Below, one piece after another: positions 38,785-49,721 of a stretch of 64,000 bases of DNA. The number at the start of each line of letters is the position of its first letter. Within the stretch, counting starts at the first letter, position 1. The notes beneath the pieces were generated by a model. The model was not told where the DNA came from and searched no databases. It saw nothing but the letters and a program-made list of their open reading frames with translations. A program made the translations under genes and the position numbers. The stretch lies in the NCBI GenBank assembly GCA_003265435.1, contig NOXC01000003.1, positions 62,001 through 126,000 on the forward strand. Direction: 5' to 3'. The stretch is from Cellvibrionaceae bacterium AOL6. Its GTDB lineage: Bacteria > Pseudomonadota > Gammaproteobacteria > Pseudomonadales > Cellvibrionaceae.

Positions 38785-40208
38785 TCTGCCTTCTCCAACT
38801 TCGACAACACCTGAGCTAACGCACTGACATTTCCTGCACCCTGAGTGATCACGATGTCACCATCGCGAACGATATCCCGAATCACATAGGGTACGTCTTC
38901 GATCGATTCTACGAATACCGGGTCCACGCCACCGCGTACACGGATCCCGCGACTTAAGCTTCGCCCGTCGGCACCGACGATCGGCGCTTCTCCTGCTGGG
39001 TATACCTCCAGCAGAATCAATTGATCCACTTGCGACAACACATCGACAAAGTCCTCGAACAAATCGCGAGTACGGGTATAACGATGCGGTTGGTAAATCA
39101 TTAACAAGCGACGGTCAGGCCATCCTGCGCGCACAGACTGAATCGTCGCGTGCACTTCACGTGGGTGGTGGCCATAGTCATCGACCAGCATGGCCTTGCC
39201 TTCCTGGCCAATGGCAAACTCCCCGTAGACCTGAAATCGACGGCCCACGCCCTGAAAATTCTCGAGCCCCTGGCGTATTGCATCGTCATCCACGCCCTCA
39301 TCCGTCGCAACGGCGACGGCAGCGGTCGCATTTAACACATTGTGTCGGCCCGGCATGGCGAGATTTAAAGACAACGCTTGCGCGCTGCCGGGGCGCTGCA
39401 CCTTAAAACGCACTCGCCCACCTTCCTGCTTCACGTCTACGGCTTGAAAATCATTATGGCTATCAAAACCGTAGGTCAAAACCTGCCGGGAAATTCTCGG
39501 TAGGATTTCCTGCACAATGGGGTCATCACCACACACAACGGCGAGGCCATAGAAGGGCAGGTTGTGTAAAAACTCAACGAAGGTATCTTTGAGTTTTTCA
39601 AAATTGCCGCCGTACGTTTCAAGGTGATCGGCATCGATGTTTGTGACGATGGACACCATCGGCTGCAAGTGCAAAAACGACGCATCGCTTTCATCCGCTT
39701 CCGCGACTAAGTATCGGCTTGCACCTAATTTGGCGTTGGTGCCCGCCGAATTCAACAAGCCGCCGATAACAAAAGTCGGGTCGAGACCCGCTGCCGCTAA
39801 TACTGACGCCGTCAGGCTCGTCGTGGTCGTTTTGCCATGTGTGCCCGCGACAGCAATTCCGTGCCGATAGCGCATCAATTCCGCGAGCATTTCAGCGCGA
39901 CGCACCACGGGTACGCGCTGCTCGATCGCGGCTTTAAGCTCTGGGTTACTTGCATCAATCGCCGTGGAGCGCACGACGACACTCGCGCCCTGGATGTTTT
40001 CCGCCTGGTGCCCGATAAACACCGTCATACCCAGTCGCTGCAAGCGCAACGTGGTATCAGAGGCTTTGAGATCCGAGCCGGAAATGCGGTAGCCCTGATT
40101 CAACAACACTTCGGCAATGCCGCACATGCCTGCGCCGCCGATACCAATAAAATGGATCTGCTGAATTCGTCGCATCTCAGGGACTTGAAAAGTGGTTTGC
40201 ACGTTCAC
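38781..40208 (-). CDS. murC: UDP-N-acetylmuramate--L-alanine ligase
   Basis: A 475-residue Mur ligase. It carries [19 protein letters not shown], the P-loop [15 protein letters not shown], and [14 protein letters not shown] of the C-terminal domain. It adds L-Ala to UDP-MurNAc. 4-base overlaps with murG and ddlB show translational coupling. murB is absent from the cluster, as usual in this lineage. Confidence 0.97.
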   Translation of the reverse strand: MNVQTTFQVPEMRRIQQIHFIGIGGAGMCGIAEVLLNQGYRISGSDLKASDTTLRLQRLGMTVFIGHQAENIQGASVVVRSTAIDASNPELKAAIEQRVPVVRRAEMLAELMRYRHGIAVAGTHGKTTTTSLTASVLAAAGLDPTFVIGGLLNSAGTNAKLGASRYLVAEADESDASFLHLQPMVSIVTNIDADHLETYGGNFEKLKDTFVEFLHNLPFYGLAVVCGDDPIVQEILPRISRQVLTYGFDSHNDFQAVDVKQEGGRVRFKVQRPGSAQALSLNLAMPGRHNVLNATAAVAVATDEGVDDDAIRQGLENFQGVGRRFQVYGEFAIGQEGKAMLVDDYGHHPREVHATIQSVRAGWPDRRLLMIYQPHRYTRTRDLFEDFVDVLSQVDQLILLEVYPAGEAPIVGADGRSLSRGIRVRGGVDPVFVESIEDVPYVIRDIVRDGDIVITQGAGNVSALAQVLSKLEKAE

Positions 40209-41281
40209 GACATTACATCCTCGCAGATATTCGCAAAATGTTCCGCGACACCGCGCTTGCCTGCCGCATGTGCGGCCTCCGCCATGTGCTGCATTTTTTG
40301 TCTATTTGTCATCACACTGCGAAGCGCCGTCACTAGACGCCCCTCTTCAAAATCTTTTTCCTGCACAATCACTGCCGCACCGGCATCCGCAAGATAGCGT
40401 GCATTACTGGTTTGATGGTCATCGATCGCGTACGGAAATGGCACCAGAATGGAGGGCAGTCCGACCGCCGCCACCTCTGACACCGTCAATGCGCCAGCAC
40501 GACATACCATGATGTCCGCCCAGGACATCGCTTGGTCCATATCGTCGATAAACTCACTGACCTCAACGTCGATATGCGTACCCTCGTAAGCACTGCTCGC
40601 TTCATCGGCTCTGCCGCTGCCACATTGATGACGCACGCGCACTTTACCCGCGAGCCCGGCATCGGCCAGTGCTTTCGGCACATGAATATTCAAGGCTTTC
40701 GCACCGCGCGATCCCCCCACAACCAGCACATGCAACGGTGCGTTTTCCACAGCCACATGACGCTCGAGAGACTCCAGGCTCTCTCGTACGGGATTACCAA
40801 TAACCTCGGCACGTTCGAGCAACACCGGAAAACCACACAGCACACGTTTCGCAATGCGGGACAATAATTTATTCGACGTGCCGGGTACCGCGTTCTGCTC
40901 ATGAATAATCAGAGGCACACCTTTAAGCCATGCTGCAAGCCCTGCAGGGCCGGACACAAAACCGCCCATCCCGATGACGAGAGCCGGTTTTAAGCGTGCA
41001 ACCACTGAGCGCGCTGCAAGCACACTGCGCAAAACGCGAAAAGGCGCCAACAGCAGCGCCAGCGCACCTTTACCACGGATGCCTTGAACCGGGAAAAAAT
41101 TCAAATGGATTCCAGCAACAGGTACAAGTCGCGACTCCAAACCCGTTTCCGTGCCCAGCCATTCGACCTGATAGCCACGACGCTGCAACACACGGGCGAC
41201 CGCAATACCAGGAAATACATGGCCACCCGTGCCACCGGCCGCAATTAATACGGTTTTCTGCTCAGACTCAACGTGGCTCAC
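40205..41281 (-). CDS. murG: UDP-GlcNAc transferase MurG
   Basis: A 358-residue membrane-associated glycosyltransferase (GT28) that makes lipid II from lipid I. The Gly-rich loop [17 protein letters not shown] and the C-terminal donor-binding [19 protein letters not shown] are intact. Its start overlaps the ftsW end by 14 bases. Confidence 0.97.
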   Translation of the reverse strand: MSHVESEQKTVLIAAGGTGGHVFPGIAVARVLQRRGYQVEWLGTETGLESRLVPVAGIHLNFFPVQGIRGKGALALLLAPFRVLRSVLAARSVVARLKPALVIGMGGFVSGPAGLAAWLKGVPLIIHEQNAVPGTSNKLLSRIAKRVLCGFPVLLERAEVIGNPVRESLESLERHVAVENAPLHVLVVGGSRGAKALNIHVPKALADAGLAGKVRVRHQCGSGRADEASSAYEGTHIDVEVSEFIDDMDQAMSWADIMVCRAGALTVSEVAAVGLPSILVPFPYAIDDHQTSNARYLADAGAAVIVQEKDFEEGRLVTALRSVMTNRQKMQHMAEAAHAAGKRGVAEHFANICEDVMS

Positions 41282-42413
41282 GCGGCACCTCCATTTGCAC
41301 TCTCAGTACCAGCGCGATCAATACACAGGTTACGGTCAGGCTACTTCCGCCATAACTCACGAAGGGTAAGGTCAAGCCTTTTGTCGGCAGCAAGCCAGAG
41401 GCCACACCCATGTTGACGAAGGCCTGAAGGGCCAACATGCTGCCGATACCCAGGGTCATATACCCACCAAAATAATGTCGAGCCTTGATCGCCGCAGTGG
41501 CCACTTTGAAAATCAGCGCCACAAACACACTGTACAGCGCGATAAACAACAAGACCCCGAGCATGCCAAACTCTTCTGCGATAATCGCAAAAATAAAATC
41601 CGTGTGAGCATCCGGTAAGAAGAATAACTTTTGGATACTGTTCCCAAGCCCTAACCCCGTCCACTCTCCACGACCAAACGCGATCAACGATTGCACAAGC
41701 TGGTACCCACCATCATATGGGTCCGCAAAAGGGTCCATAAAGGACAGCATGCGCTCCTTACGATATTCAGATAACAGAATCATCAAACTCGCACAAAAGC
41801 CGCCCAAAAAGGTCAGCAACAAAAACCGAATCACGGGCACACCTGCGACGAACATCATCACGCCCAAGGTTGCACAGATGATCACAGCACTGCCGAAATC
41901 CGGTTCCAATAGCAATAGCAGCGCGGTAGCACCGACAATGGCAACCATAATGCAGAAAGTGACCCAGCTCCCTCTCACATTCGCAGAGTGCCGAGTCAAA
42001 AAGCTCGCGAAAAACAAAATCAGGCAGAACTTCGCCACTTCAGAGGCTTGAAGTCCTATCGGCCCAATAGACAGCCAACGACGACTGCCATTCACTACTT
42101 TGCCAATACCTGGCACCAGCACCAGCATCAACAAGCCGAAACTCAGTATCAGAAAATAAATACTGTACTGCTCCCAAAACTTGAGCGGGATACAACATAC
42201 AACGGCGCCGGCAACCACACCCAGCATAAGAAACGTCGCCTGACGCTTCGCAAAAAACCAGGGGTCGCCGTAATGTGCCGCCGCATAGTCAATCGAGCTG
42301 GAGGCCACCATGACCAAACCAAAACTGACAATCGCCAGCGTTGTGCACAGCAGAGCCCAATCCCGACCGGCTAATTCGAGATCGCGCTGAAAGGGGATCG
42401 CCAACTGCATCAT
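41268..42413 (-). CDS. ftsW: Septal peptidoglycan polymerase FtsW
   Basis: A 381-residue SEDS-family membrane protein with about ten helices that polymerises glycan strands at the septum with FtsI. Motifs KRQATFLMLGVVAG and FVSYGGSSLTVTCVLIALVLRV are family marks. ATG 42413 overlaps the murD stop as ATGA and has a GGGGTGGG site upstream; a GTG at 42422 is a less likely alternative. Confidence 0.95.
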   Translation of the reverse strand: MMQLAIPFQRDLELAGRDWALLCTTLAIVSFGLVMVASSSIDYAAAHYGDPWFFAKRQATFLMLGVVAGAVVCCIPLKFWEQYSIYFLILSFGLLMLVLVPGIGKVVNGSRRWLSIGPIGLQASEVAKFCLILFFASFLTRHSANVRGSWVTFCIMVAIVGATALLLLLEPDFGSAVIICATLGVMMFVAGVPVIRFLLLTFLGGFCASLMILLSEYRKERMLSFMDPFADPYDGGYQLVQSLIAFGRGEWTGLGLGNSIQKLFFLPDAHTDFIFAIIAEEFGMLGVLLFIALYSVFVALIFKVATAAIKARHYFGGYMTLGIGSMLALQAFVNMGVASGLLPTKGLTLPFVSYGGSSLTVTCVLIALVLRVQMEVPREPR

Positions 42414-43759
42414 GCTGCCCACCCCGCTACCGCGTCGCGGAATACCTCACCACGATGCTCGAAGCCGCGATACATGTCGAAACTGGCGCAGGCAGGCGAT
42501 AGCAGCACGAGCGCTTTCTCTCCACCGTGACGAGCGGCGAGCGCTACAGCTTGAGCCATCGAGTCGGCTTGCAAACAGAGCACACCATTAGCGACTTTCT
42601 CGGCAATCGCTTCGGCCGCTTTGCCGATTAAGACCAAGCAGGCAACGCTACGACGAATTTCTTCAGCGAGCGCTGTAAAATCAGCGCCCTTGCCTTCGCC
42701 ACCCGCAATGAGTGCGATCGGGCGCCCTTCGTCGGCCAAACCGCGCAACGCCGCCAAAGTGGCGCCAATATTCGTCGCTTTGGAGTCGTTGATAAACAGC
42801 CGACCCTCTTTCTCTGCGACCAACTCACAGCGGTGCGGCAAACCTGGAAATTGACTGACAACTTCATTGACGCACACCAAGGGCAAGCCTGCCGCTTCAG
42901 CAATGGCGTAGACGGCCAATACATTCTCTACATTGTGCAAACCCGGCTGCTTGATGAGGTTTTTGTCTATCAGCTCGCAACCACCCACATTTAACAAACC
43001 CTGTTCATTCAGGGTAAATTGCATCTCACTGACTTCCGAGCGCGGTTTGATACCAAAGCCATAACGTTGCACACCTTTTACCGTGGGCGGCTGAGTCAAT
43101 GGGTCGTGCAGGTTATACACCACGTGTTGTGCACCGAAAAAGATTTTCTGCTTCGCGCGAAAATACTCAGCCATCGAACCGTGTCGGTCCAGATGATCCG
43201 GGGAAAGGTTGAGATTTGCGGCCACATCCAAACCTGCATGACTGATGCTTTCCAGCTGAAAGCTACTGATCTCAAGCACATACAGCGCGGCTGAGCGATC
43301 TAATAAATCCAGCGCGGGCGTCCCCAAATTTCCGCCGACCGCGACATCAATACCCGCAGCCTCCGCCACGAGCCCCACCATTGTGGTCACGCTCGACTTA
43401 CCGTTTGAGCCCGTAATGCCAATCACTGGCGCACGCACATGATCGAGAAAAACCGCAACATCACCTTTAACCGGAATAGCGGCCTCGCGAGCAAGACGAA
43501 TCACGTCCGTCTTGAGACTCACACCAGGACTGACAATGACCCGGTGACAAAAGCTCAGCCACGAAGGATCAAACGTACCGCAATGCGCGCGGACATCCGG
43601 ATCAATCGCTTTGAACGGGGCTAGCACTGACTCGTCTTCACGCGTGTCATAGACGCACCATGACTGGCCGCGCGCGTGTAAAAAGCGCGCGACAGAAAGC
43701 CCGGTAGCGCCGCCACCGACAATCAGGGTTCTACGATCACTTGCGATTAAACTGCGCAC
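42410..43759 (-). CDS. murD: UDP-N-acetylmuramoyl-L-alanine--D-glutamate ligase
   Basis: A 449-residue Mur ligase adding D-Glu. N-terminal nucleotide-like loop LIVGGGATGLSVARFL, P-loop GITGSNGKSSVTTMV and NDSKATNIGATLAALRG are visible. It is 6 bp downstream of mraY and coupled to ftsW. Confidence 0.97.
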   Translation of the reverse strand: MRSLIASDRRTLIVGGGATGLSVARFLHARGQSWCVYDTREDESVLAPFKAIDPDVRAHCGTFDPSWLSFCHRVIVSPGVSLKTDVIRLAREAAIPVKGDVAVFLDHVRAPVIGITGSNGKSSVTTMVGLVAEAAGIDVAVGGNLGTPALDLLDRSAALYVLEISSFQLESISHAGLDVAANLNLSPDHLDRHGSMAEYFRAKQKIFFGAQHVVYNLHDPLTQPPTVKGVQRYGFGIKPRSEVSEMQFTLNEQGLLNVGGCELIDKNLIKQPGLHNVENVLAVYAIAEAAGLPLVCVNEVVSQFPGLPHRCELVAEKEGRLFINDSKATNIGATLAALRGLADEGRPIALIAGGEGKGADFTALAEEIRRSVACLVLIGKAAEAIAEKVANGVLCLQADSMAQAVALAARHGGEKALVLLSPACASFDMYRGFEHRGEVFRDAVAGWAA

Positions 43760-43765
43760 GTTTAC

Positions 43766-44848
43766 CTATCTCAGTTTTAAAGTCGCTAAACCAAACAACA
43801 CCAACATCACCGAAATGATCCAGAAACGCACGATCACTCGGGGCTCAGGCCAACCTTTAAGTTCAAAATGATGGTGCAGTGGTGCCATTCGGAAAATCCG
43901 CCGCCCCGTCAACTTGAATGAGGCCACTTGTAAAATGACGGAGACCGTCTCCATCACGAAAATGCCTGACATAATGAAAAACACGATTTCATGACGGACC
44001 ATTACAGCCATTACTCCGAGCGCGGCACCGAGCGCTAGCGCTCCAACATCCCCCATAAACACTTGCGCCGGATGAGTGTTAAACCACAGAAATCCGAGCC
44101 CAGAGCCCACAAGCGCTGCGCAAAATACAACGAGTTCACCACTGCCCGCGATATAAGGTATATGCAGGTAATTGGCGAAATTCACGTTACCGGCCAGATA
44201 GGCAATGACACCCAGTGCCGCCGCCACCATCACCGTCGGCATGATCGCAAGCCCATCCAAACCGTCTGTCAGATTCACTGCGTTACTGAAGCCCACAATC
44301 ATGAAATACGTCAGGACGATATAGGCAGGCCCTAAGGCCAGAGCCCAGTTTTTAAAAAAGGGAAAGTACAAAGTGGTTTCCGCCGCCGCATCAGCACTGA
44401 AATACAGCATCAAGGCGGCCATGAGACCAAAGACGCTTTGCCATAAATATTTCCAACGCGCAGGCAAACCCTTCGAATTTTTCTCAACGACTTTTCGGTA
44501 GTCGTCGACCCAGCCGATCAAACCGAACGAAAAGGTCACAAAGAGCACGATCAACACATACTTATTTTTTAGGTCGCCCCACAGTAGTGTCGCTAGCCCA
44601 ATCGAAAACAGAATCAGCGCACCACCCATCGTCGGTGTACCTGATTTACTCAGGTGCGTTTTGGGGCCGTCTTCACGAATTGCCTGCCCTACTTGTAATT
44701 CTTCGAGCTTGCGGATCACCCAGGGGCCAAGCAGCATGGACAAGCCAAGCGCGGTCAACACACCCAGAATGGCACGCAGACTGAGATAGCCAAACACACT
44801 GAGCTGACTGATATGTTCTTTTAGCGCTTCGGCGAGTAGGTACAGCAT
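43766..44848 (-). CDS. mraY: Phospho-N-acetylmuramoyl-pentapeptide transferase MraY
   Basis: A 360-residue integral membrane enzyme that forms lipid I on undecaprenyl phosphate. Signature segments are [13 protein letters not shown], the Asp-rich [28 protein letters not shown] and [15 protein letters not shown]. About ten membrane helices. The start shares a base with the murF stop. Confidence 0.97.
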   Translation of the reverse strand: MLYLLAEALKEHISQLSVFGYLSLRAILGVLTALGLSMLLGPWVIRKLEELQVGQAIREDGPKTHLSKSGTPTMGGALILFSIGLATLLWGDLKNKYVLIVLFVTFSFGLIGWVDDYRKVVEKNSKGLPARWKYLWQSVFGLMAALMLYFSADAAAETTLYFPFFKNWALALGPAYIVLTYFMIVGFSNAVNLTDGLDGLAIMPTVMVAAALGVIAYLAGNVNFANYLHIPYIAGSGELVVFCAALVGSGLGFLWFNTHPAQVFMGDVGALALGAALGVMAVMVRHEIVFFIMSGIFVMETVSVILQVASFKLTGRRIFRMAPLHHHFELKGWPEPRVIVRFWIISVMLVLFGLATLKLR

Positions 44849-46185
44849 TAGCGGTCAGTCTCCATAGAGGTAAGTGCGCGACTGACGGCATCCATACCGG
44901 CAGACCGAGACCCCTTCACCAGCACAGTCGTCTGAGTCCGGAATTGTCGTTTAACAAATTCAATCAGAGCGTCCTTATGCTCAAATACATTGGCACCGAC
45001 GCCGAAACCTTCGGCATAGTCATCGGCGTACGCACCTGTACAACACAGGGCGTGAATACCGCGTTGGCGGGCATAGGCGCCTACGTCTTTGTGCGCTTTT
45101 TCAGCAAACTCACCGAGCTCACCCATGTCGCCGAGGCAAAGCACGGTGCCTTCATAGCCAGCGAGCAAGTCGATGGCTGCACGCATGGAAGCGGGACTCG
45201 CGTTGTAACTATCGTCAATCACAACCCCAAACGGCGCGTTCAAAAACTGGGTTCGGCCCTGCACACCGGTAAAGGCACACAGCCCCTCACAGATCTGTTC
45301 GAGCGAGACGCCAAGCGCGACCGCGCAAGAGGCGGCGGCCAGCGCGTTTTCTATCTGATGCTGCCCTGGCACGGCAAGCGTTACCGGAGCAGATCGATCC
45401 TTAATATTTAACAAGAAGGTACAGAAGCCACCCTCAGACCGCTGAATGTCAGAGGCGTAGACCTGTGCAGGCTCGCCCGTTGCGGAAAAACGCCAGCTTC
45501 GATCATCCTCCAGCAAACACGCAAATTCTGGGTAGTCGGCCAATGCGGTGTTGACGATGGCCACGCCCTCTTCGTTGTAAATCGCGGCCTTTTCACGCGC
45601 AATGGCGGCTTTTGATCCAAAGCCTTCTATATGCGTTTCATGTACATTAATTACCACACTCACATCGGGCCGAATGATTTTTTGGAGGTACGCTATTTCC
45701 CCGGGATGATTGGTGCCCGCTTCTACAACAAGAAACGCATCTTCCTGTGTTGCAGCCAGCAAGGTCAGCGGCACACCGATGTGATTATTCAGGTTTCCTT
45801 TGGTGATGTGTGTCGCACCCACATTCTCCAGCACATTGCCAAGCATGCCTTTCACTGAGGTTTTACCGTTACTGCCCGTCACCGCTACCACGCGTGCAGC
45901 TAAGCGATTTCGCCAGTAGTGGGCAAGCTGCCCGAGTGCCAAGGTCGTGTCTTCCACAATGAGTTGCGGTACAGGGAGCGCCTGCGCTTTGCGACAGACC
46001 ACCGCTCGTGCTCCTTTTGCGACAGCCTCATCGACAAAGGCTTCGCCGTCGAAGCGGTCTCCCTGCAGCGCAAAATACACACTGCCGGGCGCAAGCGTGC
46101 GTGTGTCCGTACAGACATCACTGAACTCTGCATCTGCTCCATGAAACTCGGCGTTCATTGCATTGGCTGCGTCACTCAGTCTCAT
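44848..46185 (-). CDS. murF: UDP-MurNAc-tripeptide--D-Ala-D-Ala ligase
   Basis: A 445-residue Mur ligase that adds D-Ala-D-Ala. P-loop [17 protein letters not shown] and [15 protein letters not shown] are family motifs, and [12 protein letters not shown]-like [18 protein letters not shown] ends it. ATG 46185 is preferred over GTG 46191 because AGGTG is spaced correctly only for the ATG. It overlaps the murE end by 14 bases. Confidence 0.95.
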   Translation of the reverse strand: MRLSDAANAMNAEFHGADAEFSDVCTDTRTLAPGSVYFALQGDRFDGEAFVDEAVAKGARAVVCRKAQALPVPQLIVEDTTLALGQLAHYWRNRLAARVVAVTGSNGKTSVKGMLGNVLENVGATHITKGNLNNHIGVPLTLLAATQEDAFLVVEAGTNHPGEIAYLQKIIRPDVSVVINVHETHIEGFGSKAAIAREKAAIYNEEGVAIVNTALADYPEFACLLEDDRSWRFSATGEPAQVYASDIQRSEGGFCTFLLNIKDRSAPVTLAVPGQHQIENALAAASCAVALGVSLEQICEGLCAFTGVQGRTQFLNAPFGVVIDDSYNASPASMRAAIDLLAGYEGTVLCLGDMGELGEFAEKAHKDVGAYARQRGIHALCCTGAYADDYAEGFGVGANVFEHKDALIEFVKRQFRTQTTVLVKGSRSAGMDAVSRALTSMETDR

Positions 46186-47665
46186 GCGCACCTGCCATTA
46201 GTTCTGCCAAGACACTCGCGTCATGAAAGGGCATTTTTACCCCTGCGATTTCCTGGGTCTGTTCATGCCCCTTGCCAGCGACAAGTAAGACATCTCCCGT
46301 CGACAGCAGGCTCAAACCCAGCGCCAGAGCCTCTCGCCGATCCGCTTCCACAAACACAGGAATATCCGCGGTCATACCCGCTTTAATCTGCTCTAAGATT
46401 TTATCCGCCGGCTCAGAGCGAGGGTTGTCCGACGTAATAATGACCTGGTCGGCCAACGTAGAGGCCATTTCACCCATCAACGGGCGTTTTCCTACATCGC
46501 GATCACCGCCGCAGCCAAATACAACAATCAAGTCACCCTCGCAGTGCGCGCGCAACGCGACTAAGGCATTTTTCAAGGCGTCCGGGGTATGGGCATAGTC
46601 GACAAATACCGAGGTATCGCCGACACGCTGCAGGCGCCCCGGCACAGGCTGTATCGCATTCAATACCGTTTGCACAGCACTGGTTTCGGCAACTTCCTGT
46701 TCTAGCACGGCAAACACCGCCAGCACATTGCTGAGGTTAAATTCACCGACCAGTGCGGTATTCAATTGAATGTGATGTATTTCTCCCTGAATACGGGCCT
46801 GAATGCCGTCTAGAGAATAGCTGCACTGCAGGGCTCGCACCTCCGCCTGGGCGGCATGAATCGCATAGCGTGAGCAGGGCCCAGAAAGTTGCATACGCGG
46901 GATCGCATTTGCAATGAGCGCGTCATCGGCATTTGCCACGAGTAACGGTGCGCCCTCGATCATAAAGCCCAACTTGGTCTCCGCGTACTGCGCCATCGAG
47001 CCGTGATAATCCAGATGATCGCGCGTGATATTGGTAATGACCTTGGCCGCAAACGCGAGCCCGGCAACACGCCCTTGGTCCACTCCGTGAGAGGACACTT
47101 CCATCGCGACGTGGGTCACCCCCTTTTTCACCAGCTGCGCAAGCAGGCGATGATTTTCGACGACGTCGGCCGTCGTCATACCTGTCGCAATGGTTTCACC
47201 ATGATCGAGCTGACATCCCAACGTGCCGAGACTGGCCGCTCGATGGCCGAGCGCACGCCAGCATTGCGACAACAGCGTGACAAAACTGGTTTTCCCGTTT
47301 GTTCCCGTCACGCCCACAAGGCGCAACGCACGCGAAGGGTGACCGAAGAACGTAGAGGCGAGCACGCCCAGGCGCTTGCGCAGGTCGGGCACCGAAATGA
47401 CGGGACGATCTTCACGGCCCTCAAATAATTCCAAATGCGCCTTGTCTGTTTCCGACGTTTTCACCACAAGCAATGCGCCAGCCGCAAAAGCTTGCGGCAT
47501 AAAATCTTCGCGGTTAATGGTGCTGCCGCGTACCGCGCAAAAAATCCCACCGTTCACCACATCGCGACTATCCAGCGTCATATCCGCAGGCACTTTTTCG
47601 GCTAGTGGTGAGGGTAAGCTCAACTCAGGAAACAATTCAGCCAGCGTCAACCTTTTCGGGTTCAT
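46172..47665 (-). CDS. murE: UDP-MurNAc-L-alanyl-D-glutamate--meso-DAP ligase
   Basis: A 497-residue Mur ligase. P-loop GVTGTNGKTSFVTLLSQ is present. The substrate-selecting motif DNPRSEPADKIL is the meso-diaminopimelate type, in line with a Gram-negative wall. Overlaps ftsI by 4 bases. Confidence 0.97.
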   Translation of the reverse strand: MNPKRLTLAELFPELSLPSPLAEKVPADMTLDSRDVVNGGIFCAVRGSTINREDFMPQAFAAGALLVVKTSETDKAHLELFEGREDRPVISVPDLRKRLGVLASTFFGHPSRALRLVGVTGTNGKTSFVTLLSQCWRALGHRAASLGTLGCQLDHGETIATGMTTADVVENHRLLAQLVKKGVTHVAMEVSSHGVDQGRVAGLAFAAKVITNITRDHLDYHGSMAQYAETKLGFMIEGAPLLVANADDALIANAIPRMQLSGPCSRYAIHAAQAEVRALQCSYSLDGIQARIQGEIHHIQLNTALVGEFNLSNVLAVFAVLEQEVAETSAVQTVLNAIQPVPGRLQRVGDTSVFVDYAHTPDALKNALVALRAHCEGDLIVVFGCGGDRDVGKRPLMGEMASTLADQVIITSDNPRSEPADKILEQIKAGMTADIPVFVEADRREALALGLSLLSTGDVLLVAGKGHEQTQEIAGVKMPFHDASVLAELMAGAHETE

Positions 47666-49392
47666 ATCTCACCCTCCCGCTCGGCCAACTCTTCGGCACT
47701 GGAAAGATAAGGTGTGGTATCGAAGGGCGGCACATTCAACACTTTCAAAGCCTTCTCAACGACGCTTGCAAAAATAGGCGCGGCGGCTTTACCACCGGAA
47801 TACTCGCCAAAGGCCGGCGGCTCATCCACGATGACGACGGTGACCAGGCGCGGCTTCTCCACTGGCGAAAACCCAGCGAAGAGCGCTACATATTTATCAT
47901 CGGCATAGCCGCCGCCACTGCCACTCACCTTGTGCGCCGTCCCGGTTTTACCCGCCACAGGATAGTTTTCTATCGCCGCAGATGTGGCCGTACCCCCTTT
48001 CTCCGTCACGGTCTGCAACATCGCCACCACATCTTGCGCGACTTGCGGATCAATCACCTGCTCACGCGCTGGCTGCTGCGCGCCTTTATAAAGGGTGACC
48101 GGCACATACTCACCGCGGTTCGCAAGAATTAAATACGCCTGCGCCAACTGAATCGCATTGACGTTTAGGCCGTAACCGAAGGCAAAGTTCGCGCGTTCTA
48201 CGTCGGTCCACCGGCTGCGATTGGGCAAGCTACCCGCGCGTTCGCCTGGGAAACCAATGCCCGTTGCCTGGCCAAAGCCCACTCGAAAAAAGACATCTCG
48301 AATTTCATCGGGCTGCATATTCAGTGCGATCTTGGTCACACCGACCTGGCTCGATTTCTTCAGAATTTTGGTCATATCCATGACCCCATAATTCACGGGG
48401 TCCAGAAAGGTTTTACGCCCGACTCGGATATAGCCCGGTGAAGTATTGATTGTATCGAAACGGGTGTAACGCCCCGACTCAAGCGCAGCCGCAATGGTAA
48501 AAGGTTTCACGGTAGAGCCCGGCTCAAACACGTCTGTCACCGCTCGGTTGCGTGTTTGCCCGCCCTTAATTGACCCGCGATCATTGGGGTTGTAGGAAGG
48601 CTGGTTGACCATCGCCAACACTTCCCCGCTCTCTGCATCCAACATCACCAGCGAACCGGACTTAGCGCCCTGACGCGCAATGGCATGCTTCAGTTCTTTA
48701 TAAGCCAGGTACTGCAGTTTGAGATCGATGGTCAGCTGAAGGTCTTTGCCCGGCTCTGGTGACTGGATCAATTCAAGCTCTTTGATCGTGTGTTGCTTAC
48801 GATCCTTCAGTACTTTTTTTGCACCCTGCTCGCCTTTCAGCCAATCGTTAAAGGACAGCTCCAAGCCCTCAATGCCACGCTCATCGATGTCGGTAATTCC
48901 CAAAATGTGCGCGGCCACTTCGCCAGCGGGATAAAAGCGCTTGTACTCAGTGCGTCCCTGAATACCGGCGAAACCACGCGCCAAGATTGCGTCGGCGCGA
49001 TGCGGTGGCAATTGATTCTCGAGATACATAAAGCGCTTATTGGCATACAGCGCCAGGCGATCCCGCAGTGTTTCTGTTGACCAACCCAACGCACGTGCGA
49101 TATCCGGGACTTGCTCGTCGCGCACGAATTTAGGGTCGGCGTAAATGGATTTCACAGGTGTGCTGACCGCCAGCAACTCTCCGTTGCGATCGGTAATCAG
49201 CCCCCTATAGGCGACCAAAGGCTCTACGCGTACGGTACGATCGTCCCCTTCCTCTTTAAGGGTTGCCGCCAGCTCATCCTGGTGCAGCACCAGCAAATTC
49301 GAGGCGCGCAAAAGCAACAACGCCGGAAGCGCAAGACTTCCGGCGGCTACGAGCCACAATCGCCAATGTTCTGCCCATCCACGCATGTTCAT
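47662..49392 (-). CDS. ftsI: Peptidoglycan transpeptidase FtsI (PBP3)
   Basis: A 576-residue class B penicillin-binding protein that cross-links septal peptidoglycan. An N-terminal membrane helix (about 12-32) is followed by the PBP dimer domain and the transpeptidase domain. The active-site Ser293 is in PGSTVKPF and the KTG motif is in VAGKTGTAHKV. The SxN motif reads SSQ (347-349) instead of the usual SSN. A second start at 49386 is possible. Overlaps the ftsL stop. Confidence 0.96.
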   Translation of the reverse strand: MNMRGWAEHWRLWLVAAGSLALPALLLLRASNLLVLHQDELAATLKEEGDDRTVRVEPLVAYRGLITDRNGELLAVSTPVKSIYADPKFVRDEQVPDIARALGWSTETLRDRLALYANKRFMYLENQLPPHRADAILARGFAGIQGRTEYKRFYPAGEVAAHILGITDIDERGIEGLELSFNDWLKGEQGAKKVLKDRKQHTIKELELIQSPEPGKDLQLTIDLKLQYLAYKELKHAIARQGAKSGSLVMLDAESGEVLAMVNQPSYNPNDRGSIKGGQTRNRAVTDVFEPGSTVKPFTIAAALESGRYTRFDTINTSPGYIRVGRKTFLDPVNYGVMDMTKILKKSSQVGVTKIALNMQPDEIRDVFFRVGFGQATGIGFPGERAGSLPNRSRWTDVERANFAFGYGLNVNAIQLAQAYLILANRGEYVPVTLYKGAQQPAREQVIDPQVAQDVVAMLQTVTEKGGTATSAAIENYPVAGKTGTAHKVSGSGGGYADDKYVALFAGFSPVEKPRLVTVVIVDEPPAFGEYSGGKAAAPIFASVVEKALKVLNVPPFDTTPYLSSAEELAEREGEI

Positions 49393-49706
49393 TCTCTTGT
49401 CACCAACACCGTTTGAGCGGTGGGCGGTGATCGCATTTCCAATTTTTCCTGGGCGATGGATTCCACTCTCGGGTAGGCCCCTAAAGCGCTTTTTTCCAAT
49501 TCGAATCGACCCTGGCTGACTTTAAGGCCGATGGCTTCGCGTCGCAGCGACTCCAGCGCCTGCACCGCTTGGCGACTCTGGTAAGTGCTGTACACCACCG
49601 CTAAGGCCGAAATGAGACTGACCGCCCAAAGCACAAACAGCGCATACCTGGCCGCAGGAATACGCCGCGAAGCAACTTTAGCCGTGCTGTGATATGCCGA
49701 AGGCAT
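49389..49706 (-). CDS. ftsL: Cell division protein FtsL
   Basis: A 105-residue bitopic protein of the FtsQLB complex. A membrane helix (about 22-42, ALFVLWAVSLISALAVVYS) precedes a leucine-zipper-like coiled coil (AVQALESLRREAIGLKVSQG). Position between rsmH and ftsI is diagnostic because the sequence is poorly conserved. Confidence 0.92.
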   Translation of the reverse strand: MPSAYHSTAKVASRRIPAARYALFVLWAVSLISALAVVYSTYQSRQAVQALESLRREAIGLKVSQGRFELEKSALGAYPRVESIAQEKLEMRSPPTAQTVLVTRE

Positions 49707-49721
49707 GACTTCCTCAATCCC

